From Azorinus chamasolen (Eukaryota; Mollusca; Bivalvia; Cardiida; Solecurtidae): a stretch of DNA of 64,000 bases. Shown piece by piece: positions 11,045 to 18,737 of this stretch. The notes under the pieces are model-generated. The model ran no database searches. It saw only the letters and a program-made list of their open reading frames with translations, and was not told the DNA's origin. Position 1 is the stretch's first letter, and every line of letters begins with the position of its first letter. The stretch covers positions 76,990,701-77,054,700 of the forward strand of contig OY755241.1 in the NCBI GenBank assembly GCA_963576725.1, in the 5' to 3' direction. Both the position numbers and the translations under genes were made by a program.

Positions 11045-11192
11045 CTGGTTCATCTGGCTTGTCCTCCATCTTGGGTACACACACAGGCGTATCACACTGG
11101 TAGAAGTTGCAGCATGTGTAGTTATCTGGACATGATGTGTCCATATCACATTCCATAGAGCGTCTGCAGTCCACATTCTTGTAATCTATGTC
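11045..11192 (-). CDS. Ly-6-type gene, exon I (Cys-rich)
   Basis: Reading minus, acceptor ACTTGCCAG|GACATAGAT opens a 148-nt frame (49 codons plus 1) ending at CCAG|GTACTA. It encodes DIDYKNVDCRRSMECDMDTS then CPDNYTCCNFYQCDTPVC and VPKMEDKPDEP, with eight cysteines including a CC pair. Exon H begins at the same phase with the similar DIDWNKCD, which suggests exon duplication. An alternative acceptor 14 nt upstream (TTTTAG|ACATGACT) would start in phase 1. The protein is probably secreted or on the cell surface. No family is firmly recognised for this exon alone. Confidence 0.5.
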
Positions 11193-11299
11193 CTGGCAAG
11201 TCATGTCTAAAACATGAATATGCAGCAGTATAAACAAGTATCACGGGTAAAACAAAACATGCCTTTATCAACCCTTTTTCTCATAGCCGAGCTACACTC

Positions 11300-11425
11300 A
11301 AATACCAAAATCGTCATTTCTCCACCAAACCCTATACTGTGACCAGTTTTTAGAATCGTCTCTTCAAGACGATTCTAAAGAGTGATCACAGTATAGGATT
11401 TGGCGGAGAAATACAGAAGTTATTC
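11300..11425. repeat. Palindrome around TAGAATCGTCTTGAAGACGATTC
   Basis: ATTTCTCCACCAAACCCTAT, then ACTGTGA, then AGAATCGTCT are mirrored by AGACGATTCT, TCACAGT and ATAGGATTTGGCGGAGAAAT. An imperfect stem of about 50 bp. No ORF. Confidence 0.7.
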
Positions 11426-11514
11426 TTGAAAATGTTTTAATTTTCTCATCTTATCTGGAGCTCTGCTCATAGTTATCAATGGTTGTTTAAGCTTCCCTCA
11501 TACCGATACCTTTT

Positions 11515-11930
11515 GACACCTCTGTAACGTTTTGAAACCATTGTGATAAATAAAGCATTTGATCCATGAGAGCAAATGCTCTATATATCACATTGGTTTA
11601 ACAAGAGTGTGTTTGTGAAACACTTATGCCCCGACCTTTGACCCTGAAGGATAACCTTGACCTTTGACCCATGGACCAGGGAGTTAAATGTGACACATCG
11701 TCTTTGTGTGGTGAACCTTTGTGCCGAGTTATTTTGAAATCCAGTTACAGATAAAAAAAGTTACAGAAGGGACACAAAATTTGGGACGGACGGAAGGACG
11801 GACAGTGCGATTAACGTATGCCCGCCGCTTGGGGGCATAAAAATATACAATCCTAAAAATAAAATCATTTCCCCTAGTAAATGCTCTTTTTCAGTAGATT
11901 TATTCAAAGAGGTTGTTCTAAAGAAAGTAT
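11515..11930. mobile_element. F1 MITE with inserted tandem-core relative
   Basis: Left F1 half with palindrome (GAAACCATTGTGATAAATAA and ATGAGAGCAAATGCTC) ends at CATTGGTTT. F1 resumes at about 11845 with ACAATCCTAAAAAT and TTCAGTAGATTTATTCAAAG. The 245-bp insert is listed separately. Confidence 0.65.
11600..11845 (+). mobile_element. Short tandem-core-type element, single unit
   Basis: Left end AACAAGAGTGTGTTTGTGAA (hairpin TGTTTGTGAAACA) with TATGCCCC. Right end TATGCCCGCCGCTTGGGGGC then ATAAAAA. Between them are GACCTTTGACCCTGAAGG, GTTACAGATAAAAAAAGTT and a GGAC microsatellite. Same terminal logic as the elements at 575, 7301, 30734 and 30899, but without an amplified core. Confidence 0.6.
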
Positions 11931-12475
11931 TTAGAGCAGACCCTGATCAAACTACTCATGGCTACACAAAATTAGGCATTTAGTGCAGACCCTGATCAAA
12001 CTACTCATGGCTACACACAATTAGGCATTTAGGGTTGACCCTGATAAAACTACACATGGCTACACACAATTAGGCATTTAGGGATGACCCTGATCAAACT
12101 ACACATGGCTACACACAATTAGGCATTTAGGGATGACCCTGATCAAACTACACATGGCTACACACAATTAGGCATTTAGGGATGACCCTGATCAAACTAC
12201 TCATGGCTACACACAATTAGGCATTTAGTGCAGACCCTGGTCAAACTACTCATGGCTGTACTAATTATATAAATGTACAGTCGGCTGAGCGGTCATTCGG
12301 ACTGAAAGTAGACTATAGCTAGGTACTTTTTATTTTTTTATTTACACAAAATTAGGCATTTAGTGCAGACCCTGGTCAAACTACTCATGGCTACACAAAA
12401 TTAGGCATTTAGGGCAGACCCTGATCAAACTACTCATGGCTACACAAAAGTTAGGCATTTAGTGCAGACCCTGCA
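11925..12475. repeat. 49-bp minisatellite
   Basis: About eleven units of CAGACCCTGATCAAACTAC, TCATGGCTACACA and AATTAGGCATTTAG. A non-repeat block interrupts the array at about 12250-12345. The unit shares GCAGACCCTGATCA with the F2 palindrome arm, so the array probably grew from an F2 copy (inference). Confidence 0.8.
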
Positions 12476-12648
12476 TGAAAGAAATAGTGACATCATGAAT
12501 ATTCATTAGATTAATTGTTATAATAGCAAATGGGCACAAGAAGTTTTGGCCTATTACTTAAGTATGGTATACTGCAAGGAGCTGTCTGATCTGGATCTAC
12601 TCTGTTTGCAAAGGCGTGAAAAAAGTGTCTGTAAGAAGGAAACGGTTA
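12470..12648. mobile_element. F2 MITE remnant
   Basis: GAAAGAAATAGTGACATCAT with the right-arm GATTAATTGTTATAATAGC, then a half palindrome AGGAGCTGTCTGATCTGG plus TCTACTCTGTTTGC and an ACGGTTAA terminus. The other half of the palindrome is deleted. Confidence 0.55.
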
Positions 12649-12685
12649 AAATATACATACTGGTAGTGTAAAATACACAACATAC

Positions 12686-12787
12686 CGTAATCTGTGCAGA
12701 TACCGGAAATCCTTGACTTGGCAACCATGAGTTCTGTTTCAAACATTGCCAGTGCTCCTCATCATCACACTTGTTCCAGTCAATGTC
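12686..12787 (-). CDS. Ly-6-type gene, exon H
   Basis: Minus strand: acceptor TTGTCACAG|GACATTGAC, 34 codons in phase 0, donor ATTACG|GTATGT. An alternative donor 18 nt earlier is CCG|GTATCT (exon to 12704), also phase 0. It encodes DIDWNKCDDEEHWQCLKQNS then WLPSQGFPVSAQIT, with two cysteines. It starts like exon I. The phase fits exon I downstream. Upstream it needs an exon ending in phase 0, which exon F does not provide but candidate exon G does. Confidence 0.45.
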
Positions 12788-12925
12788 CTGTGACAACTTG
12801 AATGAACAGTGCATAAATTATACAGCACCTCAAAACACACCTAATGCCAGGGGTTTAATCCTTTACCTCATGAATATTCATGTTAGACTCCATCTATTAT
12901 AAATATCCATATTTCTGTATTGTGC

Positions 12926-13159
12926 TTAACCCTTTTCCGCATAGGCTATTTTTAGATCCAACCATTTTGAATAAATCTAACGAAAAGGAGCATTAACTAG
13001 AGAAAAGGAAATTTTTAGAATTTTGTAGCTTGAAACCATTGTGATAAATAGAGCATTTTCTCCAATAGGAGCAAAATTAATGCTCTATTTATCACAATGG
13101 TTTCATAAAGTGACTTTTACAGACGCGTAGAAAGGCGTATTTATGGAGGAAAGGGTTAA
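12926..13159. mobile_element. F1 MITE, complete type copy (234 bp)
   Basis: Intact TTAA at both ends (12926-12929 and 13156-13159). TIRs TTAACCCTTTTCCGCATAGG and, inverted, AACCCTTTCCTCCATAAAT. The central palindrome spans about 13024-13107. TTAA target duplication with termini beginning CCC is typical of piggyBac-type transposition. No transposase is encoded. Use it as the reference copy for F1. Confidence 0.8.
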
Positions 13160-13365
13160 ATCCAAAACAAGAGCAATGCATGTGGGGCCATTGTTTTCCT
13201 TTTGACGGTAAACAAGTTTCATAAGATGTGCACGAGTTGTAAAGAAGTAATTACCAACATTAAAGTTTTCAGTTAATAATGCAAATATTTGCCAGGCCAG
13301 AAGACAATCAGATCAGTTACAAATCAATAAGCAAACAGGGCAGACCTAAATTAAGTTTCTATACA

Positions 13366-13593
13366 AACCCATTCCCTCATAGGCTATTTTTAGAGCCAAC
13401 CTCTATGAATAAATCTACCAAAAAAGGAGCATTTTCTAGAGAAAAGGAAAATTTAAGAATGATGTGGTGTTTACAGCACTGTGATAAATGGAGCATTTGC
13501 TCCTTTGCAACAAATGCTCTATTTATCACAATGGTTTCAAGAAGGGACTTTTACAGAGGCGTCAAAAAGTGACAGTAGGAGAGAATAGGTTAA
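13366..13593. mobile_element. F1 MITE
   Basis: ACCCATTCCCTCATAGGC ... GAATAGGTTAA, with a palindrome of ACTGTGATAAATGGAGCATT and its mirror. The left TTAA has decayed. The right TTAA (13590-13593) is shared with the adjoining F3 copy. Confidence 0.65.
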
Positions 13594-13845
13594 CCCTTTG
13601 CTTGCCATTTACGTCAATATACCTACCTGTAAATAGTGAAGACCCATATGAGACAGCTCCTGCAGGAGCTGTCTCATCTGGGTCCGCACTATTTACAAGT
13701 TGATTGTGCAACCAGTGCACCACACAGCAACAGAAGTGATTGCACAGCAAAATACGTGTACACAGTGAAGATATATGTAATTATACAACAGGGCATGGGT
13801 AAAGAAGGAGAAATGTGTTTTAAAATTCAGCAAGCGAAGGGTTAA
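13590..13845. mobile_element. F3 MITE, complete type copy (256 bp)
   Basis: TTAA at 13590-13593 and 13842-13845. The central palindrome is GTAAATAGTGAAGACCCATA, GAGACAGCTCCTGCAGG and its mirror. The right arm carries GATTGTGCAACCAGTGCACC and AAATTCAGCAAGCGAAGGG. Termini begin CCCTTTGC. No coding capacity. Confidence 0.75.
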
Positions 13846-13852
13846 ACAGTCT

Positions 13853-13864
13853 TCCCCCCCCCCC

Positions 13865-13895
<31 letters not shown>

Positions 13896-13899
13896 ACAT
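13853..13899. repeat. C-run (about 28) then CA microsatellite
   Basis: Homopolymer C is directly followed by (CA)n. The copy number should be treated as approximate. Confidence 0.85.
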
Positions 13900-13962
13900 A
13901 CCATTCAATATGTAGGAAATTAATGTACTCAAAACTCTAAACAGTGCAGAGTGTAGACTTAA

Positions 13963-14330
13963 CCCTTTCCCTGTTCTTTATTTCAAATTTCAATACCTCC
14001 TACTGAATATTCATGGGCAAAATAGTTCTAATGAAATATACAAGGTGGAATATTGTAGCCATTTTAGAAAGTAAATGAACAGATATTTCAAATTTGATAA
14101 ATTTAAGCCTTTCATTCTAATTGAACTATATTATATAAGTTAAACACTGATGGGCTATTTCACTTTAACCCTTTCCCTCATATAAACGTGTTTTCACGCA
14201 CTTGCAAACAGAGTAGACCCAGATAAGACGGCTCCTAGAGGAGCCGTCTGATCAGGGTCTGCTCTGTTTGCTAATGGAATTTGATAGATCTATTTCTATA
14301 CTTTCTAAAATGGCTACATTGTTCTACCTT
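13963..14330. mobile_element. Two F2-type MITE pieces, head to head
   Basis: 13963-14110 is an inverted F2 right arm (CTGAATATTCATGG, GTAGCCATTTTAGAAAG). TTAACCC at about 14164 begins a second F2 copy with palindrome GCAAACAGAGTAGACCCAGA and ACGGCTCCTAGAGGAG, ending within GGCTACATTGTTCTACCTTC. That end meets candidate exon G. Confidence 0.6.
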
Positions 14331-14505
14331 CCATCCCTGGATGGCAAGGCTTTCGCACTTGCAGTCAGGTGTGCTGACCAGGCAAGTGATGTATGCCTTG
14401 CTGACTTTAATGTTGGCTATGACGGTTTTGAATGCCTCAATTTACTCATCACCAGGACAAACTGCTGCCAGCCCTTCCATCCTAACTATGTGGTCAAACA
14501 GCAAT
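14328..14505 (-). pseudogene. Candidate exon G with in-frame TAA, or TE fragment
   Basis: Minus strand: TTTATAG|A, then 59 codons to TGGAAG|GTAGAA, starting in phase 2 and ending in phase 0. That is exactly what is needed between exons F and H. It reads LLFDHIVRMEGLAAVCPGDE, stop TAA, IEAFKTVIANIKVSKAYITC, then LVSTPDCKCESLAIQGWK. An internal acceptor (AAAGTCAG|C) would also give phase 2 and skip the stop, but its pyrimidine tract is poor. The donor overlaps the edge of an F2 MITE, so either the MITE supplies the splice site or the open frame belongs to an unrecognised transposon. Confidence 0.35.
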
Positions 14506-14564
14506 CTATAAACACAAGGATATTGGTAAAACCATTGCCCAAGGGCATATAACGTCCGAGTCCG

Positions 14565-14660
14565 AATCTGAGATCATTCTCAAGTATCTGATTGGTCAGA
14601 TTCTGAGCAAGCTCAGAATCTGACCAATCAGATGCTTGAGAATAATCTCATACTCAATCA
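14565..14660. repeat. Palindrome containing ATCTGATTGGTCAGATTCTGA
   Basis: GAGATCATTCTCAAGTATCT, then GATTGGTCAGATTCTGAGC, are mirrored across a short centre by GCTCAGAATCTGACCAATC, then AGATGCTTGAGAATAATCTC. Related ATTGGTCAGATT palindromes are at 21255-21370 and 32655-32795, all embedded in F2-like sequence. Confidence 0.75.
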
Positions 14661-14689
14661 AAAAGTTTTATAAACTCTGGACCTGGTGA

Positions 14690-14910
14690 CCAAATAATAT
14701 CCATGACATCATTATTTCTTACAATTATATTCATGGAGTAAAAGGTTTAACTATACAATCAACTGAATAATTATGAGGATTTTGATTAACAAACAGTGCA
14801 GATCCAGATCAGAGAGCTCCTCTAGAAATCCACTGATCTGGGTCTACACTGTTTGAAAATCACAGTTGAGTTCATGCATGTCCTGCATTCAAAAGGTTAA
14901 TGATGGACTT
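14690..14910. mobile_element. F2 MITE remnants
   Basis: A right arm (CATGACATCATTATTTCTTA ... GTAAAAGGTTTAA) and then a palindrome core AACAAACAGTGCAGATCC with TCTGGGTCTACACTGTTTG. Termini are decayed. Confidence 0.5.
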
Positions 14911-14948
14911 GGACTAATTCTGTTATACCAACACCTGAGTTATTTTAC

Positions 14949-15081
14949 CTGCAATTCATTGTTCCCTCATGAACCTGGGTGGACATCCAAGTAAATGTAT
15001 AATAGACCTGTAAGTAAATATTACAGTCACTTTCACGGTCTTCAGGCTGGCCATTGGGTCCTGTTTGAGGGGCCACTTCAC
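14949..15081 (-). CDS. Ly-6-type gene, exon F
   Basis: Minus strand: a good acceptor (AATTCCTACAG|GT), 133 nt open throughout, donor AATTGCAG|GTAAAATA. With exon E (phase 1) it reads G then EVAPQTGPNGQPEDRESDCN, IYLQVYYTFTWMSTQVHEGT and MNC, ending in phase 2. Two cysteines. The exact agreement of phase with exon E and the lack of any repeat match support it as a real exon. Role beyond linking extracellular domains unknown. Confidence 0.55.
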
Positions 15082-15174
15082 CTGTAGGAATTTAAAAATG
15101 TACAGTTAAACTTTGTATGGCATACAACTAAAAAATACCATCAACCAAACTGTCCTTTGAAATTTTATCATTTT

Positions 15175-15716
15175 AACCCTTCCCCTGTTTAATATTTATC
15201 TAAGAAATAATGAATGTGCAAATATTAACTAACCGTAATTTTTTATCAGCATTTTTAACAAGGGACTCAGACATAATTTTAACAGGGTTGCCACAAATCG
15301 GAGGAAACAAAATTCTCTGACAAATCCCTGACATAATTTCAAATTTCCCTGACACATTTCATCGCAAAATATAGTCTTTCTGTTATAATTTCTGTAATAT
15401 GTTATGGATTTTTTAAAATATATAACTTTCATTCTCATGTTTTCAAAATTCACTGACAATTCCCTGATAGTTGCCTATAATTTCAAATTTCCCTGACAGT
15501 TCTCAAAATTCCCTGACAATACCCTGACCTTGAAAATTTTTAATTTTCCCCGAGGCGTAGCAACCCTGATAAACCTAAGAATCGATATCTATATCATTGC
15601 ATAAGGAAACAGAGCAGACTTGCTCAGACAGCACCCACAGAAGTCATCTAGTTTGAGTCTACTCGGTTTGCAAACACGTGAAAAAGTGTTTATATATATA
15701 TGACGAAAAGGTTTAA
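15175..15716. mobile_element. F2 MITE carrying a CAGGGTTGC-ended insertion
   Basis: TTAACCCTTCCCCTGTTTAA and TAAGAAATAATGAATGTG form one F2 arm. F2 resumes near 15572 with TCGATATCTATATCATTGC, a palindrome with GGAAACAGAGCAGAC, and ends GGTTTAA at 15716, where the next MITE shares the TTAA. Confidence 0.55.
15283..15570. mobile_element. Small hAT-like MITE with CAGGGTTGC ends
   Basis: Starts CAGGGTTGCCAC and ends GTAGCAACCCTG, which match inverted at 11 of 12 positions. The interior has repeated TTCCCTGACA words. No clear 8-bp TSD remains. CAGGG-type termini suit hAT, but the class is inference. Confidence 0.45.
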
Positions 15717-16826
15717 CCCTTCCCTTGCTGTTCATGTCAATATACCTACCTGTAAATAGTAGGGCCGTCACGGTTACTCGGTTAATCGTTGGCGGTTCGG
15801 TTCGTTGTTCTAACCGGTTCAAAATTTCACTAACCGTGAGCCGCCAGTAATAATTTGGGAAGGTAAATTACGCTTAAAATATTACTTTATACAATCATAT
15901 CTCATTCACGTCATTTTGTTTCCGTTTGACATTCTATGATGGAGAAAAGCGCAGGTATCTGACTATTCGGGGCTGTAAACCATATACGTATCATTTCTTA
16001 TTTAATTTAATTCACATCGAGCTACGCATCACCTTTACATGCTAATTGTAATTTTTAAAAAAAACTGCCTCTAGTTCTCAAATCTAATTGAAAGGTAACA
16101 CAGTCTTCCACTTGCCTTTCGGTGGTTTATCATGTACACTTGTCTACCAATAAACAAAATGTTTGTTCGTTCTCAATTTTATCCTCATCTCTGTGTAGTG
16201 TGTACTATGACTTTTACAAGCATTACGGTAAAGTGGAAGGGCATTCGAACCTGCACTTTTAGTCAGCACACATTCATAACGGAAGTTGATAATTTTACTG
16301 TAGACCAGTCTAGCGGAAGTTGTGACTCGAAAGGAAAACACAATTCTTACTTTCACTTTCGTCATAAATCTATCAGATTGAAATGAATGGTTATATGATT
16401 TCGGTCAACACATGAGTCACGCAGGATGTCAACAGGGTTTTCAAGTCTTATATCGACCCAAATAGGATTTAATTTCCGAATATATAGCGCTCCATGCTTT
16501 ATCCTATATACAGTCTCACACGGATGATAAACATGGCGGTTAACCGGTTACGGTTCGGTTCGGCGCTTCCGATTAACCGGTTCAAGAATTGTCTAACCGT
16601 GACAGCCCTAGTAAATAGTGAAGACCATGATGAGACAGCTCCTGCAGGAGCTGTCTCATCAGGGTCTGCACTATTTACAAGTTGATTGTGCAACCAGTGC
16701 ACTCCACAGCAGTGATTGCACAGCAAAATACTTGTATATAATGAAGATATAATTTATGTAATTATACAACAGTGCATGGGTAAAGAAGGAGAAATGTATT
16801 TTAAAATTCAGCAAGTGAAGGTTTAA
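15713..16826. mobile_element. F3 MITE split by a hAT-type element
   Basis: TTAA at 15713-15716 and 16823-16826. After removal of 15760-16610 and one copy of the 8-bp TSD, the sequence matches the F3 copy at 13590 through CTGTAAATAGTGAAGACC, the GAGACAGCTCCTGCAGGAG palindrome and the right arm. A clear two-step insertion record. Confidence 0.8.
15760..16610. mobile_element. 851-bp non-autonomous hAT element with 8-bp TSD
   Basis: Flanked by direct repeats GTAAATAG (15752-15759 and 16611-16618), an 8-bp TSD. Termini are TAGGGCCGTCACGGTTA and, inverted, TAGGGCTGTCACGGTTA (16 of 17 identical). Subterminal CGGTTCGGTTCG / AACCGGTT words repeat on both sides, as expected of hAT transposase-binding regions. 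An 8-bp TSD with T/CAGGG ends is the hAT hallmark. No transposase frame inside. Intact ends suggest it was mobilised in trans. Confidence 0.8.
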
Positions 16827-16950
16827 CTCGTTATCTGATAGAGACACCTATAGATGCCTTTGCAAACAGAATAGAACCAGATTGAACGCTCCAGCTCCTA
16901 TAGGAGCCTTCTGATCAGGGTTTGCTCTACTTGCTTATGAAACAAAGAGT
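16823..16950. repeat. F2 MITE, truncated
   Basis: TTAACTCGTTATCTGATAGA, palindrome GCAAACAGAATAGAACC and CTCCTATAGGAGCC, then loss of the right arm after TTGCTTATGAAAC. Confidence 0.55.
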
Positions 16951-16984
16951 CGCATGCAGCGCCAACACTCGTCTGATTTGGTGC

Positions 16985-17210
16985 TTGTCCAGCTAAATTA
17001 AGTTTTTTTGAAAACAATAAAGGGCCACAACTCGATACTTTTGAAATCAAGAGTTATGATTCTTATGTAGGGGTCTTCCCCTCAATGTGATCTACTATCC
17101 TATGAAGCTTAATGTTGATACCTCTAATATTTTTCGAGTAATGAGCTGCATTAAATTTTTTCTACGACAACAACGATGCCTACAACCCAGTGATTACAAT
17201 AGCTCGACTT
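16985..17210. repeat. Fragment of a tandem-core-like element
   Basis: Holds AATAAAGGGCCACAACTCG, a variant of the GGGCCATAACTC word found in the other tandem-core families, and an end-like CAATAGCTCGACTTTTC. A single unit, weakly defined borders. Confidence 0.35.
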
Positions 17211-17214
17211 TTCT

Positions 17215-17363
17215 TTGAAACAGATAAACTAAAAAGGAATATTTTAGAATTGTTTGGTTTTCAATCCATTGTGACAAATATATTTATCACAATGGTTTCA
17301 AAAGGAGACATTCAATACCAGTACAGAAGCGTCAAAAGACATCAATATGAGGGAATGAGTTAA
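17215..17363. mobile_element. F1 MITE, short copy
   Basis: AGATAAACTAAAAAGGA, a reduced palindrome (CCATTGTGACAAATATATTT and ATCACAATGGTTTC) lacking the GCTCC centre, and a terminus GAGGGAATGAGTTAA. Confidence 0.55.
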
Positions 17364-17447
17364 GGGTGATTTGAAACTAAAATGCTTTCTACCTGGTCAC
17401 TGTTTAGAGGTGAAATTTAGTACTTAATAGATTATTACTGTGTTTAC

Positions 17448-17610
17448 CTGTTACATTTGCTGAGGGATCTCCTTTGTTACACGGATGTCTAGTACAGCAG
17501 TACTCACACTTCTTCTCGTTACCGGTGCATTTAGGACTGCAGGATTTGGTGTTGACACAGGCCTTGGATATATACCCCTTGTCTCCTTTCCTTACTACAG
17601 TCTGACAGGT
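17448..17610 (-). CDS. Ly-6-type gene, exon E (second half of three-finger domain)
   Basis: Minus strand: acceptor GTGTTTTTCAG|ACC, 54 codons plus 1, donor AACAG|GTAAAC. It encodes TCQTVVRKGDKGYISKACVN, TKSCSPKCTGNEKKC and EYCCTRHPCNKGDPSANVT. The C..CC....CN ending is the Ly-6/uPAR signature (last disulphides plus the invariant CN). Joined in phase 0 to exon D it gives one domain of about 75 residues. Ly-6 domains act at the cell surface or are secreted and bind proteins; no specific ligand can be inferred. The acceptor lies at the edge of a tandem repeat (17611-18265). Confidence 0.7.
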
Positions 17611-18265
17611 CTGAAAAACACATGCAGAGGATGGGTTAACTCACTCCCTCATATTGACAATACAATACAATACAATACAATACAATATAATACAATACAC
17701 TGTAAAACACATGCAGAGGATGGGTTAACTCAATCCCTCATATTGACAATACAATACAATACAATTCACTGTAATACACACGCAGAGGATGGTTTAACTC
17801 ACTCCCTCATATTGACAATACAATACAATACCATACAATACAAAAACACATGCAGAGGATGGTTTAACTCACTCCTTCATATTGACAATACAATACAATA
17901 CACTGTAAAACACATGCAGAGGATGGTTTAACTCACTCCCTCATATTGACAATACAATACAATACAATACAATACAATACAATACACTGTAAAACACATG
18001 CAGAGGATGGGTTAACTCACTCCCTCATATTGACAATACAATACAATACAATACAATACACTGAAAAACACATGCAGAGGATGGTTTAACTCACTCCTTC
18101 ATATTGACAATACAATACAATACACTGAAAAACACATGCAGAGGATGGTTTAACTCACTCCCTCATATTGACAATACAATACAATACAATACAATACACT
18201 GAAAAACACATGCAGAGGATGGTTTTACTCACTCCCTCATATTGACAATACAATACAATACAAAC
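17611..18265. repeat. Tandem repeat containing the exon E acceptor region
   Basis: About nine units of 60-85 bp: CACATGCAGAGGATGG, TTAACTCACTCCCTCATATT and GACAATACAATAC with a variable (AATAC)n tail. On the minus strand each unit ends in TGTTTTTCAG or TGTTTTACAG, so the intron side of the exon E 3' splice site has been tandemly copied. Part of the unit (TTAACTCACTCCCTCATATT) resembles an F1/F3 end. Confidence 0.85.
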
Positions 18266-18384
18266 TTTATTTAAAGTCTGTGCATATATAACAATGTAAC
18301 ATTAGCTATGTATAGCTATTTACCGACATTAGATCACAGATTAGACTAGACATTAGATCACAGATTAGATTAGACGACTTTTGA

Positions 18385-18581
18385 GGACTCTGTAAAAATC
18401 ACTTTGTGAAACCATTGTGATAAATAGACCATTTGCGCCTATAAGAGCAAATGCTTTATTTATCACAATGGTTTCAAACTACAAAATACAGAACTTTTCC
18501 TTTTCTCTAGTTTATGCTCCTTTTCGGTAGATTTATTCAAAGAGGTTGTATTTAAAAATAGCCTATGAGGATATGGGTTAA
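18385..18581. mobile_element. F1 MITE
   Basis: AAATCACTTTGTGAAACC, a palindrome with GCGCCTATAAGAGCAAATGC, then TTCGGTAGATTTATTCAAAG and GGATATGGGTTAA. The right TTAA (18578-18581) is shared with the next F2 piece. Confidence 0.65.
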
Positions 18582-18737
18582 CCCTTTACTAGGAAATAAT
18601 GGCATCATGAATATTAACCCTTCCCTGTTTGAATATTCATAAAGAAATAGTGTCATTATGAATATTTACTAGCCGAGTTTTTATTATAGCATTATTATGT
18701 ACACAGGAGTTTGTGGTATTTGTAGAAACTGTAGATA

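Noticed and set aside
14268..14552. Plus-strand 94-codon frame with several cysteines
   Set aside because: It is antisense to candidate exon G and begins inside an F2 MITE; splice phases support the minus strand instead.
17485..17931. 148-codon plus-strand frame across exon E and the AATAC repeat
   Set aside because: It is antisense to the spliced exon E, and its second half is tandem-repeat translation.
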